Shown here: positions 15,260-23,833 of the stretch, piece by piece
Numbering within the stretch: the first letter of the stretch is position 1
Layout: every line of letters starts with the position of its first letter
From: Anaerolineae bacterium
GTDB lineage: Bacteria; Chloroflexota; Anaerolineae; Anaerolineales; Villigracilaceae
Direction of reading: 5' to 3'
Length of the DNA: 32,962 nucleotides
Assembly (NCBI GenBank): GCA_018645405.1
Contig: JABGOQ010000081.1
Span: 1-32,962, forward strand
Program-made: the position numbers and the translations under genes
The notes under the pieces: model-generated
Databases searched by the model: none
The model's input: only the letters and a program-made list of their open reading frames with translations
What the model was told of the DNA's origin: nothing

Positions 15260-15296
15260 AAAAAAGGCTGCTAAACTAAATTTAGCAGCCTTTTTA
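15260..15296 (-). terminator. Bidirectional Rho-independent terminator
   Basis: GGCTGCTAAA-CTAAA-TTTAGCAGCC with an A6 run before and T5 after. It lies 16 bp beyond the stop codon of the BMP-like lipoprotein gene on the reverse strand. Confidence 0.85.
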
Positions 15297-15311
15297 GGGA
15301 AAAGCTGTGAT

Positions 15312-16358
15312 TTAGGGGTTGACCCCTGTCAGAATATAGCCTGCTTGTAATTGAGCAAGAATATCTTGCGCCTGCTGTTCTTTGCCGGGCGGAAGATGCT
15401 CGGGGCTAACATCCACCAAAATTAGCGGAGATGTGATATTTACCCCACCTGCTCCAGAAATAAGTTGAGGCCAAGCGGTTTCAATTGCATGAATTACATC
15501 AGGCTGGATGGTTGCGACCCAGTTCCCTAATTTCTGTTGAGGAGAAAGATCGCTGATGACCAATACTCCGCTACTGGAGAGATAAGTTAGCAATTCAGGG
15601 GTAGCAAATTGAGGAGCGATATACATAGTTTCGACTTGTCTTTGAAGAACCAGAAAATCAGAATAGGCATTGTAGGCAACGGGGTCTTCTTCGGCTGGGA
15701 TTTCTACATGTTGTGGATAACAGGGGGCAGTGGCACACCAAGAAGGATAAATGAAAGCGGTGCAGGTGCCACAATAGTAGTCAAAACCATTATGAAAGGC
15801 TGCCAAAGTTATTTGTCCGAGCTGATCATCTTTTGGTATCAGTAACCCAGTCCTGTAATCTTCTGTGATCATTGCGGCAATATAGCCAGATATAAAAGCT
15901 GCAATATCTGGGCGATTTGTATTAGCGAGAACGCTTAAATTTCCGCCTGCGACCATATCGGGGATATTGACAGAGAGGAATTGCGCCTGCGGTGCTGCTG
16001 CGGCTAACTCCATTAGGCCGGGGTCGGGTGGCAGAGCAATAACGACACGCAGCGAAGGCTCAAGGTCTGCCATCGTGAGCGTGTTACGGACTTGGAAACG
16101 CATCCCTGCGCTTTGAGCAAGATTGTAGACCAAGGTTTGGTAGACATCAGAGATTTCCTGATCCATATCTGCAGGGACAATGAGCAATGCCAGGGGGATT
16201 GCGGGTGTGGGAGTCAGTGTCGGTTCAGGAATTGCTGTTTCAGTGGAAGCAAGTGTCGGGATCGCGGTCGGTTCCGCAGCGGCGGAGCCGCATCCTGCTA
16301 ATAAGAGGACAATAATCAAAATCAGGGGAAATAGTTGTTTATAGGATTCTTTTTTCAT
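15312..16358 (-). CDS. BMP-like substrate-binding lipoprotein
   Basis: 348 aa. The signal peptide ends in LLLAGC (Cys23), followed by an Ala/Pro/Thr linker to about residue 52. The rest resembles the BMP/Med periplasmic-binding fold: LALLIVPADMDQEISDVYQTL, then FLSVNIPDM, AAFISGYIAAMITEDYRTGLL and HNGFDYYCGTC. BMP proteins bind nucleosides or similar ligands for ABC import or signalling. No permease or ATPase gene is adjacent, so it may be an orphan receptor or feed a transporter elsewhere. A GGAG lies 11 bases before the ATG. An extra Cys-rich stretch (CGTC, WCATAPC) in the middle is not usual for the family and may form disulfides outside the cell. Confidence 0.72.
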   Translation of the reverse strand: MKKESYKQLFPLILIIVLLLAGCGSAAAEPTAIPTLASTETAIPEPTLTPTPAIPLALLIVPADMDQEISDVYQTLVYNLAQSAGMRFQVRNTLTMADLEPSLRVVIALPPDPGLMELAAAAPQAQFLSVNIPDMVAGGNLSVLANTNRPDIAAFISGYIAAMITEDYRTGLLIPKDDQLGQITLAAFHNGFDYYCGTCTAFIYPSWCATAPCYPQHVEIPAEEDPVAYNAYSDFLVLQRQVETMYIAPQFATPELLTYLSSSGVLVISDLSPQQKLGNWVATIQPDVIHAIETAWPQLISGAGGVNITSPLILVDVSPEHLPPGKEQQAQDILAQLQAGYILTGVNP

Positions 16359-16412
16359 TGGGTCTTCTCCATAAGATATTTTCTGAATTTTACACCATTG
16401 CCGCGTTTAAAA

Positions 16413-16447
16413 TAAAAATCCGTCCCTTCAAAAGGAACGGATTTTTA
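16413..16447 (-). terminator. Rho-independent terminator of the hsp20 gene
   Basis: AAAAATCCGT ... ACGGATTTTT stem with an inner CCTT/AAGG pairing, starting 16 bp after the Hsp20 stop on the reverse strand and ending in a T run. Confidence 0.85.
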
Positions 16448-16462
16448 ATATTTCAAAAAATA

Positions 16463-16849
16463 TTATTTTGCCAATATCTTGATCTGCTTCGGGCGAGCGG
16501 ACTCGACCTTGGGCAGGCTGAGGGAAAGAACCCCGTTTTTGATCTTGGCTTCAACCTGGTCGGCGTCTACCTCGCTGGGGAGGCGCAGGGTACGAATAAA
16601 TTTGCCTTCGGGCAATTCGCTTAAGAGATGCTCACCATCGGAGGTTAGATACTCACCCTCGATGCGAACAACATTATTAAGAACCTGAATATTCAGATCG
16701 TCTGCACTCAAGCCGGGAACGGCGGTGGTTAGCACGAAGCTATCATCTTCTTCACGGACATCAACGCGCAAGGTATAAGCATCATTTTGGGCTGCCATGC
16801 GGCGCATTCTGCTATGGCGATGGGTGTATGGGCGAATATGGTAAGTCAT
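16463..16849 (-). CDS. Small heat-shock protein, Hsp20 family
   Basis: 128 aa with a short N-terminal arm and an alpha-crystallin domain at about residues 24-115: YTLRVDVREEDDSFVLTTAV, then PGLSADDLNIQV, VRIEGEYL, and the closing signature IKNGVLSLSLPKVE. After it PKQIKILAK carries the C-terminal I-x-I motif that docks dimers into oligomers. These chaperones hold unfolding proteins in the cytoplasm without ATP. AAGGAG precedes the start, and the gene has its own terminator. No CIRCE-like operator was found upstream. The gene is probably monocistronic. Confidence 0.93.
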   Translation of the reverse strand: MTYHIRPYTHRHSRMRRMAAQNDAYTLRVDVREEDDSFVLTTAVPGLSADDLNIQVLNNVVRIEGEYLTSDGEHLLSELPEGKFIRTLRLPSEVDADQVEAKIKNGVLSLSLPKVESARPKQIKILAK

Positions 16850-16968
16850 TTTTTTATCTCCTTATATATACCAATTAAATTTGAACTTGCTATAGTTTAG
16901 CTCGCAGATATAAGAAGAATAAAAGAGGGAGATTGGGTTTGTATAAGAACTTCAAGCTAAGTTAGCCT

Positions 16969-17004
16969 AAAGCAAAAATCCTCCTTTCGGAGGATTTTTG
17001 CTTT
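16969..17004 (-). terminator. Rho-independent terminator of the FKBP gene
   Basis: AAAGCAAAAATCCTCC-TTTC-GGAGGATTTTTGCTTT, a perfect 16-bp stem whose right arm reaches the FKBP stop codon. Confidence 0.9.
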
Positions 17005-17338
17005 ATTTTACATCTACCAATTCAACATCAAAAATTAGCGTGGCATTTGGTGGGATTATTCCGCCTGCGCCGCGTTCGCCATATCCCAGTTCAGGAGGGA
17101 TTGTGAGCGTGGCTTCTCCGCCAACTTTCATCAGGGCAATACCTTCGTCCCAGCCCTTGATGACTTGCCCAATACCTAACTGAAATTCAATGGGCTGATT
17201 ACGTTCATAAGAGCTATCGAAGATCTTTCCATCAAGAAGCCTGCCTTCGTAATGAACACTAACGGTTTTACCAGCTTCGGCTTGGGTACCTTTACCACCT
17301 TTATTTTCTGTATATTCTAATCCGCTTTCTGTTTTCAT
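17003..17338 (-). CDS. FKBP-type peptidyl-prolyl cis-trans isomerase
   Basis: 111 aa, a single minimal FKBP domain without signal peptide, so it is cytoplasmic. Motifs: [40 protein letters not shown] (with the Trp at the base of the active site), and [31 protein letters not shown]. It catalyses isomerisation of Xaa-Pro bonds during folding. AAGGAG six bases before the ATG supports the start. It lies 32 bp downstream of the peroxiredoxin-like gene on the same strand, so the two may share a transcript ending at the terminator that overlaps this gene's stop. Confidence 0.93.
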   Translation of the reverse strand: MKTESGLEYTENKGGKGTQAEAGKTVSVHYEGRLLDGKIFDSSYERNQPIEFQLGIGQVIKGWDEGIALMKVGGEATLTIPPELGYGERGAGGIIPPNATLIFDVELVDVK

Positions 17339-17370
17339 ATTTGCTCCTTTATTGCTAAGTTGGGCGTATT

Positions 17371-17931
17371 TTACTCGCTTTTATGCTTTATGGTTTCGAG
17401 AACTCCTACCAAATCTTCTATAGGTGGTCTATCGCTAGAGTTTTTGCTGGGATAGATGAAGCTAAACTTCCCATTTTCATCAATGATGAAATCCCCGCCA
17501 ATTTGAGATGTGTCGTCTCCGTGTGAATCGAGCATTTTTCCCCCAGAGAGAATGACTTTAGTATAAAACCACAGCGTTTTGGGATGGTAGGCACGCCAAA
17601 ACGAATTCTCTAATTTATAGGCTTTATAAACTTTTCTCTCGCAGTCAAGAAGAACAGTGAAGTTGGAACAGGTTTGCTCTAGCCATTCTTGGATGGCGGG
17701 GAGCGTTGAAAAAGATATGATAATAACGCGGGTATTTAGTTCATCTAATTTATTTTGGTTTTGGCACAACTGTGCCACATGCTCGCGGCAGACCAGTCAG
17801 CCTAAGTGGCGCAGAAAGATGAGTAAGACTTTTTGATTAGATTGCGTTAAATCGCTGAGAGAAATTTCTTCACCTTCTACAGATCGGAGAGTGAAGTTTG
17901 GAGCGATTTTTCCGAGTTTTAGAGGGGGCAT
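17371..17931 (-). CDS. Peroxiredoxin-like (Prx-like2/AhpC-TSA) protein, probable selenoprotein with in-frame TGA
   Basis: The frame from ATG 17931 (AAGGAA five bases upstream) to 17371 gives 186 residues if the in-frame TGA at 17799-17797 is read as selenocysteine. The first part is [20 protein letters not shown], then LSDL and [10 protein letters not shown], followed by U45[10 protein letters not shown]. The last part has [19 protein letters not shown] and [12 protein letters not shown]. Prx-like2/AhpC-TSA proteins normally have [15 protein letters not shown], so the TGA falls exactly on the first redox Cys, and Cys48 is kept (UxxC). Homology continues in the same frame on both sides, with no indel. 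A hairpin fitting a bacterial SECIS lies just after the TGA. TGA is a normal stop elsewhere in the window. The alternative is a nonsense mutation or base error. Likely role: thiol/selenol peroxidase or redox protein of the cytoplasm. Confidence 0.8.
17762..17799 (-). promoter_or_regulatory. Candidate bacterial SECIS element
   Basis: Reverse strand: TGA (17799-17797), 19 bases, then TGGCAC-AGTT-GTGCCA (17777-17762), a perfect 6-bp stem with a tetraloop whose second base is G. Known bacterial SECIS elements have a small apical loop about 16-37 nt after the UGA with a G among its first two bases; here the distance is 25 nt. TGGT (17795-17792) and ACCA just beyond could add a lower stem. Motif seen directly; function inferred. 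Confidence 0.6.
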
Positions 17932-17976
17932 AGGGTTCCTTTTTGGGAGGGGAATTAGGCAATTCGAGATTAGGTA

Positions 17977-18543
17977 TTAGGTTGTTTTTTTAAAGTATTG
18001 AATAATTTTTGGCATAAATAGATACCCCAACAAAAGGATGTTAATCCCCAACTCAACCCAAAAGACTTGGCTGGCATAGTGGGCACTGTCCCAGTAGCTG
18101 ATCGGGCTATAAAAACGAGTTTGCCAATTAAAAGGGAAAAAGAGCAGAGGCCCATCATTGTGATGAGTCAGAATATCAACGACTGAATGGATCATGCTAC
18201 CGTAAACAAACGAGAGCAACCATTTGCTTCGTTTTTGTTCTCGCTTACGCCAGAGTAAAAGGGCAAGCAAGACAAGTATGGTGGGTGAATGTAAAAAGTT
18301 ATGACTACTAATCCACCAGAAATTGTTGAAAAACAAATTGTCGAAGGCATGCTCCATCCCCGTCATCATGGATTGTGTCGTAAAGAGACGGAGGTAAACC
18401 ATATATCCGAGTGTTAGAAGAAACAGCGGAATATCCGGTGCAACCGAGCCCCACAGAAATGCAGCTCGAATAATCTTGAACTTACTGCCATATTTTTTAT
18501 TGATCGCAGCATTAATGACTAGATGAGTAGGGATGGTATTCAA
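17977..18543 (-). CDS. YdjM-like inner-membrane metal-dependent hydrolase (DUF457)
   Basis: 188 aa with about four hydrophobic segments. HLVINAAI, WGSVAPDIPLFLL, SHNFLHSPTILVLLALLLW and YGSMIHSVVDILTHHNDGPLLFFPF match the His/Asp pattern of the YdjM/DUF457 family, where the conserved His and Asp residues are presumed metal ligands. The start is a TTG at 18543 with GGAG six bases upstream; no good ATG lies nearby. A member of this family in E. coli is induced by DNA damage, but its biochemical role is not established. It sits 45 bp upstream of the peroxiredoxin-like gene on the same strand and could be cotranscribed with it. Confidence 0.75.
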   Translation of the reverse strand: MNTIPTHLVINAAINKKYGSKFKIIRAAFLWGSVAPDIPLFLLTLGYMVYLRLFTTQSMMTGMEHAFDNLFFNNFWWISSHNFLHSPTILVLLALLLWRKREQKRSKWLLSFVYGSMIHSVVDILTHHNDGPLLFFPFNWQTRFYSPISYWDSAHYASQVFWVELGINILLLGYLFMPKIIQYFKKTT

Positions 18544-18701
18544 TATTGACTCCGATGATGATATGCCTGATCAGTTTCTTTCTCTTCTACAGACTGAAGG
18601 GGAAATAAGTCATTCAGGTGAATAAGGATTAGGTATCAGGCTCTTCCTTTGATGCGTTTAATATGAGGTTTCTTCCCTTTTTAAAAATAGCAGCGGTTGA
18701 T

Positions 18702-18728
18702 AAAAAAACGCAAGATGGATCTTGCGTT
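18702..18728 (-). terminator. Rho-independent terminator of the phosphatidyltransferase gene
   Basis: On the reverse strand AACGCAAGA-TCCA-TCTTGCGTT is followed by seven T in all, about 30 bp after the stop of the CDP-alcohol phosphatidyltransferase. The remaining gap to 18543 has no gene; a short GATTAGGTATCAGG at 18627-18640 resembles 17968-17981. Confidence 0.85.
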
Positions 18729-18757
18729 ACGGAGCGTAGTGTGACATTTATGTCGCT

Positions 18758-19357
18758 CTATAAATTCTTCTTCGCCCAAAACAAACGTTGAATAATCGTT
18801 ATCAAAATCAGCAAAGAAAAAATGATAAATAATTGGGTAATATATTGCGGCAAAAGGAAGAAGAATGAGTAAAAAACAATTGTCTCGAATCCGCCAATCA
18901 AACCAGTGGGCATGATGATGGTTGTTGATGTTTCAGGATCACGGGCGGCACGTTTTTCAAGGATGGCAGAGAGAAACATCCACGAGGCGGTGTTGAGGTA
19001 GTAGATAGAAAGCAAGACTGCCAACGCCTGGTATACATTTTGGGAGGCCGCACCAAGCCCAAATCCAAGAGGGATAGCGGCGTAAGCGATAAAATCCAAG
19101 AGAATGTCTAGGTATCCACCAAAGTCGTCTTGTTTATCGTGCAAGCGGGCGAGCAATCCATCCAAACCATCGAAAATACGATTGAGCAGCCAGAAAACCA
19201 ATCCCAAAAGATAAAGCTGACGGGCGGCAAAAAATGCGCTGGCGATGCCAAATCCCAGCCCGATCAGCGAAATGGCGTTGGGGGAGATATTTGTCAGGCG
19301 GCGCGCGATCGGCTCACCGATGCGGTCTTTGGTGTTGCGGAGGTAAGTATCGAACAT
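18758..19357 (-). CDS. CDP-alcohol phosphatidyltransferase
   Basis: 199-aa integral membrane enzyme with about five to six helices. The family signature D-G-x2-A-R-x8-G-x3-D-x3-D is complete at residues 66-88 (DGLLARLHDKQDDFG, then GYLDILLD), placing all four catalytic Asp residues. Such enzymes exchange the CMP of a CDP-alcohol for a second alcohol, making phospholipid head groups such as phosphatidylglycerol phosphate or phosphatidylinositol phosphate. The acceptor is not evident. It follows the halogenase-like gene by 36 bp on the same strand and is probably the last gene of that operon, before a strong terminator. Confidence 0.9.
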   Translation of the reverse strand: MFDTYLRNTKDRIGEPIARRLTNISPNAISLIGLGFGIASAFFAARQLYLLGLVFWLLNRIFDGLDGLLARLHDKQDDFGGYLDILLDFIAYAAIPLGFGLGAASQNVYQALAVLLSIYYLNTASWMFLSAILEKRAARDPETSTTIIMPTGLIGGFETIVFYSFFFLLPQYITQLFIIFSLLILITIIQRLFWAKKNL

Positions 19358-19393
19358 TTTATATTTTCTCTAAAACTCATCATTGCGATGACG

Positions 19394-21094
19394 TTATTTT
19401 CCCCAAGATAAACGTGCCTGCTTTTTGCGCCGCCATTTAAGTAGCGGGCGGGCATAACGGATTTGATCGCGCGCGCCCTGAGAGAGCAAATCGAGCATGG
19501 TCATTTCGCCAAAGAAATGCTCTTTATACGCGCCGTTGCCCATGAAGCCATCTTCTTTATTGAAAAGCGTTAGGCGGAGCTTGCCTTTCGGGAGATGGTT
19601 TTTGCCATCAAGAATAGCGTTGAAGGGGAGCGGGAGCCATTTAAAACCCCGCAAGAGCGCATTGGCTTTGGCGACCATGCGGTCTACATCGGCTTCATCG
19701 TCGGGGCTGACCTGCTCGAAAAGCGTATCAACCTTCTCCTGCAACTCAAAAAAGCCCTCGAAGCCACCACCCGCCAAGCGATTGTTTTTCAGCAAATCAA
19801 TATAGTCTGTGCGGTTTTTGGCGCGCATTCTGGCAACGCTCAGCATCAAATATTCAAGATACGCGCCCAGCAACCACTGCACGGAATAAACTCGCCAGAG
19901 CTTGTAATTTGACCATGATTTAATCGAATTCGCTGCCAAACGGTCGTGCATTTTGACGTAATTAAACGTGATTTCTTCCAGCGGCGCAAACGCGGTGACA
20001 GAATAATCACCCGTTTTATTTGCCTTGAGCAGCAAATCCGCGAGCAGCATGATGGTGATATGCGTGACGTACAACCCTTTAGAATAAATCGGATCGATGA
20101 ACCCAACCGCGTGACCAAGCAATGCGAATCGGTCGCCGACGACGTGTTTTGCTGAATATTGGAGACGCTCGGCACGCACCCAACCTCGAATTGGCTTGGC
20201 GTCTGTGAACTGTTTCTTGATCCCGGGAAATTGCTCGATAAACCCGTAAAACTCTTCTTCGGGTGAAATATCTTTGCTTGCAGGATGGACACGCGGATCA
20301 AGCAATAGCCCTACACTCACAACAGGGTTGGTCGCTTCGGCATAATTATTAAAGGGAATTACCCACAGCCAGCCACCTTCAAAAAGATGATGCAATGTCC
20401 CCTCCGACCAGCGGAATGGGACCCTATTTTCTTCTTTTGAAAAGCTAACATCGTGGAAGCAAGGCACATCGACCATGTGGGTGAAGATGCCGCGCGTGTT
20501 GGTTTGCAAATCAAAATCTCGTAAATCAAATTTCTCAGCGAGCAACGAGCGAAACCCACCTGCATCAACAATATAGTTTGCCTGATATTTTTCGCCTTTG
20601 GCTGTGGTAATTTCTACGCCATCATCGCTAAAATCTACTTCAGCAACGGAGGTGTTTTGCAAAATAGTCGCACCATAAGAGATGGCAACCGAGGTTAGAA
20701 AAGAGTCGCTGTCTTGGCGGTAGATATGCAATTCGTGCCCGTAAGGTTGCTTGGGGATGATGGCTTGCAAGGTCCGCTCGGGGGTTGGGTCTTGCCCAGC
20801 CGTGTGATGTACAAATCCAAAATGACGCTTGACGCCGTGCGTTGTCCCCGCATAGTCGAGATAATTCTCAGAGCTGAAATAGACTAACTCTGGCACATCG
20901 TAGAACTCGGCCAAAGCACGCATCATCTCGGATGTTTCGAGAATCGTCGATTCGCCAATTGCAAATTTAGGGTGCTGCCCCGCTTCAAAGACGACCACAT
21001 TCAGTCCTTGACGCGCCAAAATGGCAGCAAGCGTTGAGCCGCCCATCCCAGAGCCGATGATGGCGACATCGAACTTTTTATTCTGTTCAGGCAT
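19394..21094 (-). CDS. FAD-dependent halogenase-like oxidoreductase
   Basis: 566 aa. N-terminal FAD motif GSGMGGS at 14-20 with the following Glu in VVVFEAGQ, and [14 protein letters not shown] at 327-340 as the second FAD contact. WLWVIP at 242-247 fits the WxWxIP motif that marks flavin-dependent halogenases and blocks ordinary monooxygenation. Lys89 (GVKRHFGF) is a candidate for the Lys that carries hypohalous acid in the related phenol halogenases, but the alignment is by eye. The substrate is unknown, and related FAD enzymes of other function cannot be excluded. Its ATG directly follows the zwf stop (TAAATG), so it is translationally coupled to the NADPH-producing enzyme. A C-terminal region of about 150 residues goes beyond the core fold. 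Confidence 0.75.
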   Translation of the reverse strand: MPEQNKKFDVAIIGSGMGGSTLAAILARQGLNVVVFEAGQHPKFAIGESTILETSEMMRALAEFYDVPELVYFSSENYLDYAGTTHGVKRHFGFVHHTAGQDPTPERTLQAIIPKQPYGHELHIYRQDSDSFLTSVAISYGATILQNTSVAEVDFSDDGVEITTAKGEKYQANYIVDAGGFRSLLAEKFDLRDFDLQTNTRGIFTHMVDVPCFHDVSFSKEENRVPFRWSEGTLHHLFEGGWLWVIPFNNYAEATNPVVSVGLLLDPRVHPASKDISPEEEFYGFIEQFPGIKKQFTDAKPIRGWVRAERLQYSAKHVVGDRFALLGHAVGFIDPIYSKGLYVTHITIMLLADLLLKANKTGDYSVTAFAPLEEITFNYVKMHDRLAANSIKSWSNYKLWRVYSVQWLLGAYLEYLMLSVARMRAKNRTDYIDLLKNNRLAGGGFEGFFELQEKVDTLFEQVSPDDEADVDRMVAKANALLRGFKWLPLPFNAILDGKNHLPKGKLRLTLFNKEDGFMGNGAYKEHFFGEMTMLDLLSQGARDQIRYARPLLKWRRKKQARLSWGK

Positions 21095-22555
21095 TTAGTT
21101 GATGCGATGATCTACGCAACCAAATCGCCATTGATGACCATCACGAGCGAGGAGAGCAGTAGCTTCTTCGGGACCCCAGTCGCCGGGAGTGTAGGTAGCA
21201 AGTTCGGGCTGAGAGCGTTCCGCCCAGCCATTTATAACGGAATCAATTATCCGCCAGGAGGCTTCTATTTCATCGGAACGTGTAAAGAGCGAGGCATCCC
21301 CATCCAATGCTTCGAGAAGTAAGCGCTCGTAGGCCTCGGGGATAGATGCTTCGTCAAATGAATCGGTGTAGTTGAAATCCATATTCACCGAGCGCATCTC
21401 TTGATCGGAATCAGGGACTTTGGCTTCAAAGCGGAGTTGGATGCCTTCGTCGGGCTGGATGCAGATCGAGAGGATGTTTGGGGTGAAATCGCTGCCTTCG
21501 GGGAGGTCGAACATGAGGTGCGGCGGACGCTGAAACTCGATAATGATCTCGGAGTTTTTGTGCTTGAGTGCCTTGCCGGAGCGGAGATAAAAAGGCACGC
21601 CCTGCCAACGCCAATTATCAATGAAGAGTTTGAGCGCGGCATAGGTAGGCGTTTGGAAGTCGGGCGCAACGCCTTCCGCTTGAGCGTAGCCCTCGTATTG
21701 AGCGCGGACAGTATCCTCGAGCGGAATCTGGCGAATGCTCTGAAAGACTTTGGCTTTTTCGTTCCGGATAGCATCCGCGTTGAAGGATGCGGGGGCTTCC
21801 ATTGCGACCAAGGCAAGGAGTTGGAAAAGGTGGTTTTGGAACATATCCCGCAGGACACCAGCTTTGTCGTAATATCCGGCACGCTCGCCGACATTGACAC
21901 TTTCTGCGACGCTGATCTGGACATTATCTACAAAACGTCGATTCCAGAGCGGCTCGAAGATGGTGTTGGCAAAGCGGAAAAAGAGAATATTTTGGGAGGT
22001 CTCTTTGCCGAGATAATGGTCAATGCGATAGATTTGGCTCTCATCGAAAGCAGTGTGGACAGCGTCGTTTAATGCTTGCGCAGACTTTAGATCTCGGCCA
22101 AAAGGTTTTTCGATGATGATACGTCGCCAGATGCCTGATGCTTTGTCTTCTTTTGACATCTCTGCCGCGCCAAGAGATTCTGCGACGGGTCCATAAAAGG
22201 ATGGGGCGGTGGCGAGGTAGTAGAGGCGGTTGGCTGCGCCATCTTCCAGCTCGCTGAGAGAAGATCCTAGCTTTTCAAAATCATCCGCTTGGTCAAGATT
22301 GCCGCGAAAATAGTGCAGCATTTGAGCAAATTCATCCCATGTTTCTGCATCGAAACTATCGGGGCTGAATTTTTGAACGCCTTCTCGCAAACGCTCACGA
22401 AAGGTCTCATCTGTATAAGGACGGCGCGCAAATCCAACCACGTTGGCGCACTCCACCAAGCGTCCCTTTTTGAAATTATTGTAGAGAGCAGGGATGAGCT
22501 TGCGCCGAGTCAGATCGCCGGATGCGCCGAAAATGATAATGCTGGTGTGAGCCAT
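21095..22555 (-). CDS. zwf: Glucose-6-phosphate 1-dehydrogenase
   Basis: 486 aa, usual length. Coenzyme motif [11 protein letters not shown] at 10-20, [10 protein letters not shown] at 146-155, and the substrate and catalytic segment RIDHYLGKE at 177-185. It oxidises glucose-6-phosphate to 6-phosphogluconolactone, making NADPH for the oxidative pentose phosphate pathway in the cytoplasm. The start overlaps the gnd stop by one base (TAATG). The lactonase gene (pgl) that often lies with zwf and gnd is not present among the recognised genes here. Identification is firm. Confidence 0.96.
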   Translation of the reverse strand: MAHTSIIIFGASGDLTRRKLIPALYNNFKKGRLVECANVVGFARRPYTDETFRERLREGVQKFSPDSFDAETWDEFAQMLHYFRGNLDQADDFEKLGSSLSELEDGAANRLYYLATAPSFYGPVAESLGAAEMSKEDKASGIWRRIIIEKPFGRDLKSAQALNDAVHTAFDESQIYRIDHYLGKETSQNILFFRFANTIFEPLWNRRFVDNVQISVAESVNVGERAGYYDKAGVLRDMFQNHLFQLLALVAMEAPASFNADAIRNEKAKVFQSIRQIPLEDTVRAQYEGYAQAEGVAPDFQTPTYAALKLFIDNWRWQGVPFYLRSGKALKHKNSEIIIEFQRPPHLMFDLPEGSDFTPNILSICIQPDEGIQLRFEAKVPDSDQEMRSVNMDFNYTDSFDEASIPEAYERLLLEALDGDASLFTRSDEIEASWRIIDSVINGWAERSQPELATYTPGDWGPEEATALLARDGHQWRFGCVDHRIN

Positions 22556-23463
22556 TATTCCGCCTTCTTGATCGCATGCCCACCGAACTGATTTCTCATT
22601 GCAGAGAGCACTTTGGCAGCGTAGCTTTCATCTTGACGGCTGGAAAAACGCCGTTGTAGGGAAAGCGTGATCACGGGCGCAGGCACGTCCAAATCGACGG
22701 CTTCAAAGACCGTCCAACGCCCCTCGCCGCTATCCGAAACGTAGCCCGCAATATCGCTCAAATCCTGGTCGTCTTCGAGGGCGTTGGCGGTTAAATCAAG
22801 GAGCCATGAGCGGACGACACTGCCGTGCCGCCAAATCTCGGCGACTTGGTGCAAATCGAGATCGAAATCTTTTTTAGCATGCATGATTTCAAATCCTTCG
22901 GCGTATGCCTGCATCATGCCATATTCGATTCCGTTATGGATCATTTTGACAAAGTGTCCGGCTCCAACGGGGCCGACATGCCCCCAGCCCAAATCAGCGG
23001 AGGGGGCGAGGGTCTCGAAAATGGGACGCAGCATTTCGGCAGATTCTTTTGTGCCGCCAAACATCAAGCTATAACCTTCTGCTAAGCCCCAAACACCGCC
23101 GCTTGTACCGACATCAACATACTCAATCCCTTTTTCGGAGAGGGTTGCGGCGCGACGAATATCATCTTTATATAACGTGTTACCACCATCAATGATGGTA
23201 TCCCCGTCTGAAAGCAATTCGCCCAACTCGCTAATGACGGATTCCGTTATCTCACCAGCGGGAACCATCACCCAAACCACGCGCGGTGCGGATAGTTTCT
23301 CAGCAACTTCTGCTAAAGTGCACGCACCCTCTGCACCTTCAGATTCCGCTTTTTGGATGGCTTCCTCATTCACATCAAAGGCGACAACTTCATGCCCACC
23401 GCGCATTAAACGTGTTGCCATATTTGCGCCCATTTTGCCTAATCCGACCATTGCTAATTTCAT
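22555..23463 (-). CDS. gnd: 6-phosphogluconate dehydrogenase, decarboxylating, short type
   Basis: 302 aa, the short form (about 300 aa) rather than the 470-aa enzyme, as in the YqeC/GntZ group, which is usually NAD-preferring. GLGKMG at 7-12, DVGTSGG at 117-123 and [10 protein letters not shown] at 173-182 give the coenzyme fold and the substrate-binding and catalytic residues (Lys173, Asn177). Asp30 at the end of strand 2 (VVAFDVNEE) favours NAD over NADP. It converts 6-phosphogluconate to ribulose-5-phosphate and CO2. AAGGAG seven bases before the ATG supports the start. It is translationally coupled to zwf downstream. Confidence 0.93.
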   Translation of the reverse strand: MKLAMVGLGKMGANMATRLMRGGHEVVAFDVNEEAIQKAESEGAEGACTLAEVAEKLSAPRVVWVMVPAGEITESVISELGELLSDGDTIIDGGNTLYKDDIRRAATLSEKGIEYVDVGTSGGVWGLAEGYSLMFGGTKESAEMLRPIFETLAPSADLGWGHVGPVGAGHFVKMIHNGIEYGMMQAYAEGFEIMHAKKDFDLDLHQVAEIWRHGSVVRSWLLDLTANALEDDQDLSDIAGYVSDSGEGRWTVFEAVDLDVPAPVITLSLQRRFSSRQDESYAAKVLSAMRNQFGGHAIKKAE

Positions 23464-23484
23464 TTTATTGCTCCTTTTTCTAAA

Positions 23485-23832
23485 TTATGCTGCCAACTCA
23501 AAAAGACGCCCGATAACTTCCATATGGTGATCCATCAAGCCTTTATCTGCTTCAAAGCCAAGTTGTTTATCAAGCACAAAACAGGCTTTTTTCAAAAGTG
23601 GCTCAGAGATATATGATTCTGTGATGTCATTTTCTGCATAGACTTGCTCCGTTAATTCACGTGTTATACCGTCTATTTCATCAATGGGCGTTTTCTCGCC
23701 CATGCGCTGCTGCAAAAAATGGCGATTGGTGAGTACAAAGCACTCAGTAATCCCGTCCTGAAGCTGGGGTAAGGAGATTGAATTAAGTTTTAGTTTTTCA
23801 TCTAAGGATTTTGTAATGGGATCCATTTTCAT
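23485..23832 (-). CDS. Conserved-looking soluble protein, unknown function
   Basis: 115 aa starting MKMDPITKSLDEKLKLNS; AAGGAG seven bases before the ATG at 23832 decides against a longer frame to 23877. Predicted soluble and mostly helical, acidic, with two Cys (ECFVLTNRHF and KACFVLDKQL) in similar settings, and ending HHMEVIGRLFELAA. No family recognised. The ATG lies one base after the stop of the HAD phosphatase gene, and gnd follows 21 bp later, so it belongs to the pentose-phosphate operon and is likely translated together with both. A role as a partner or regulator of these enzymes is only a guess from position. Confidence 0.7.
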   Translation of the reverse strand: MKMDPITKSLDEKLKLNSISLPQLQDGITECFVLTNRHFLQQRMGEKTPIDEIDGITRELTEQVYAENDITESYISEPLLKKACFVLDKQLGFEADKGLMDHHMEVIGRLFELAA

Positions 23833-23833
23833 T

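Noticed and set aside
17797..17799. Reassigned genetic code (UGA as Trp) to explain the in-frame TGA
   Set aside because: TGA ends the second lipoprotein gene, the lipoprotein at 24577 and the GH3 gene at sensible C-termini, so TGA is a stop in this genome.
17968..18640. Short direct repeats GATTAGGTATTAGG and GATTAGGTATCAGG around the YdjM-like gene
   Set aside because: Only 14 bases with low complexity; not enough to call transposition or attachment sites.
21401..22072. 223-codon plus-strand frame opposite zwf
   Set aside because: It is antisense to a confidently identified gene and shows no family motif; its length reflects codon bias of zwf.
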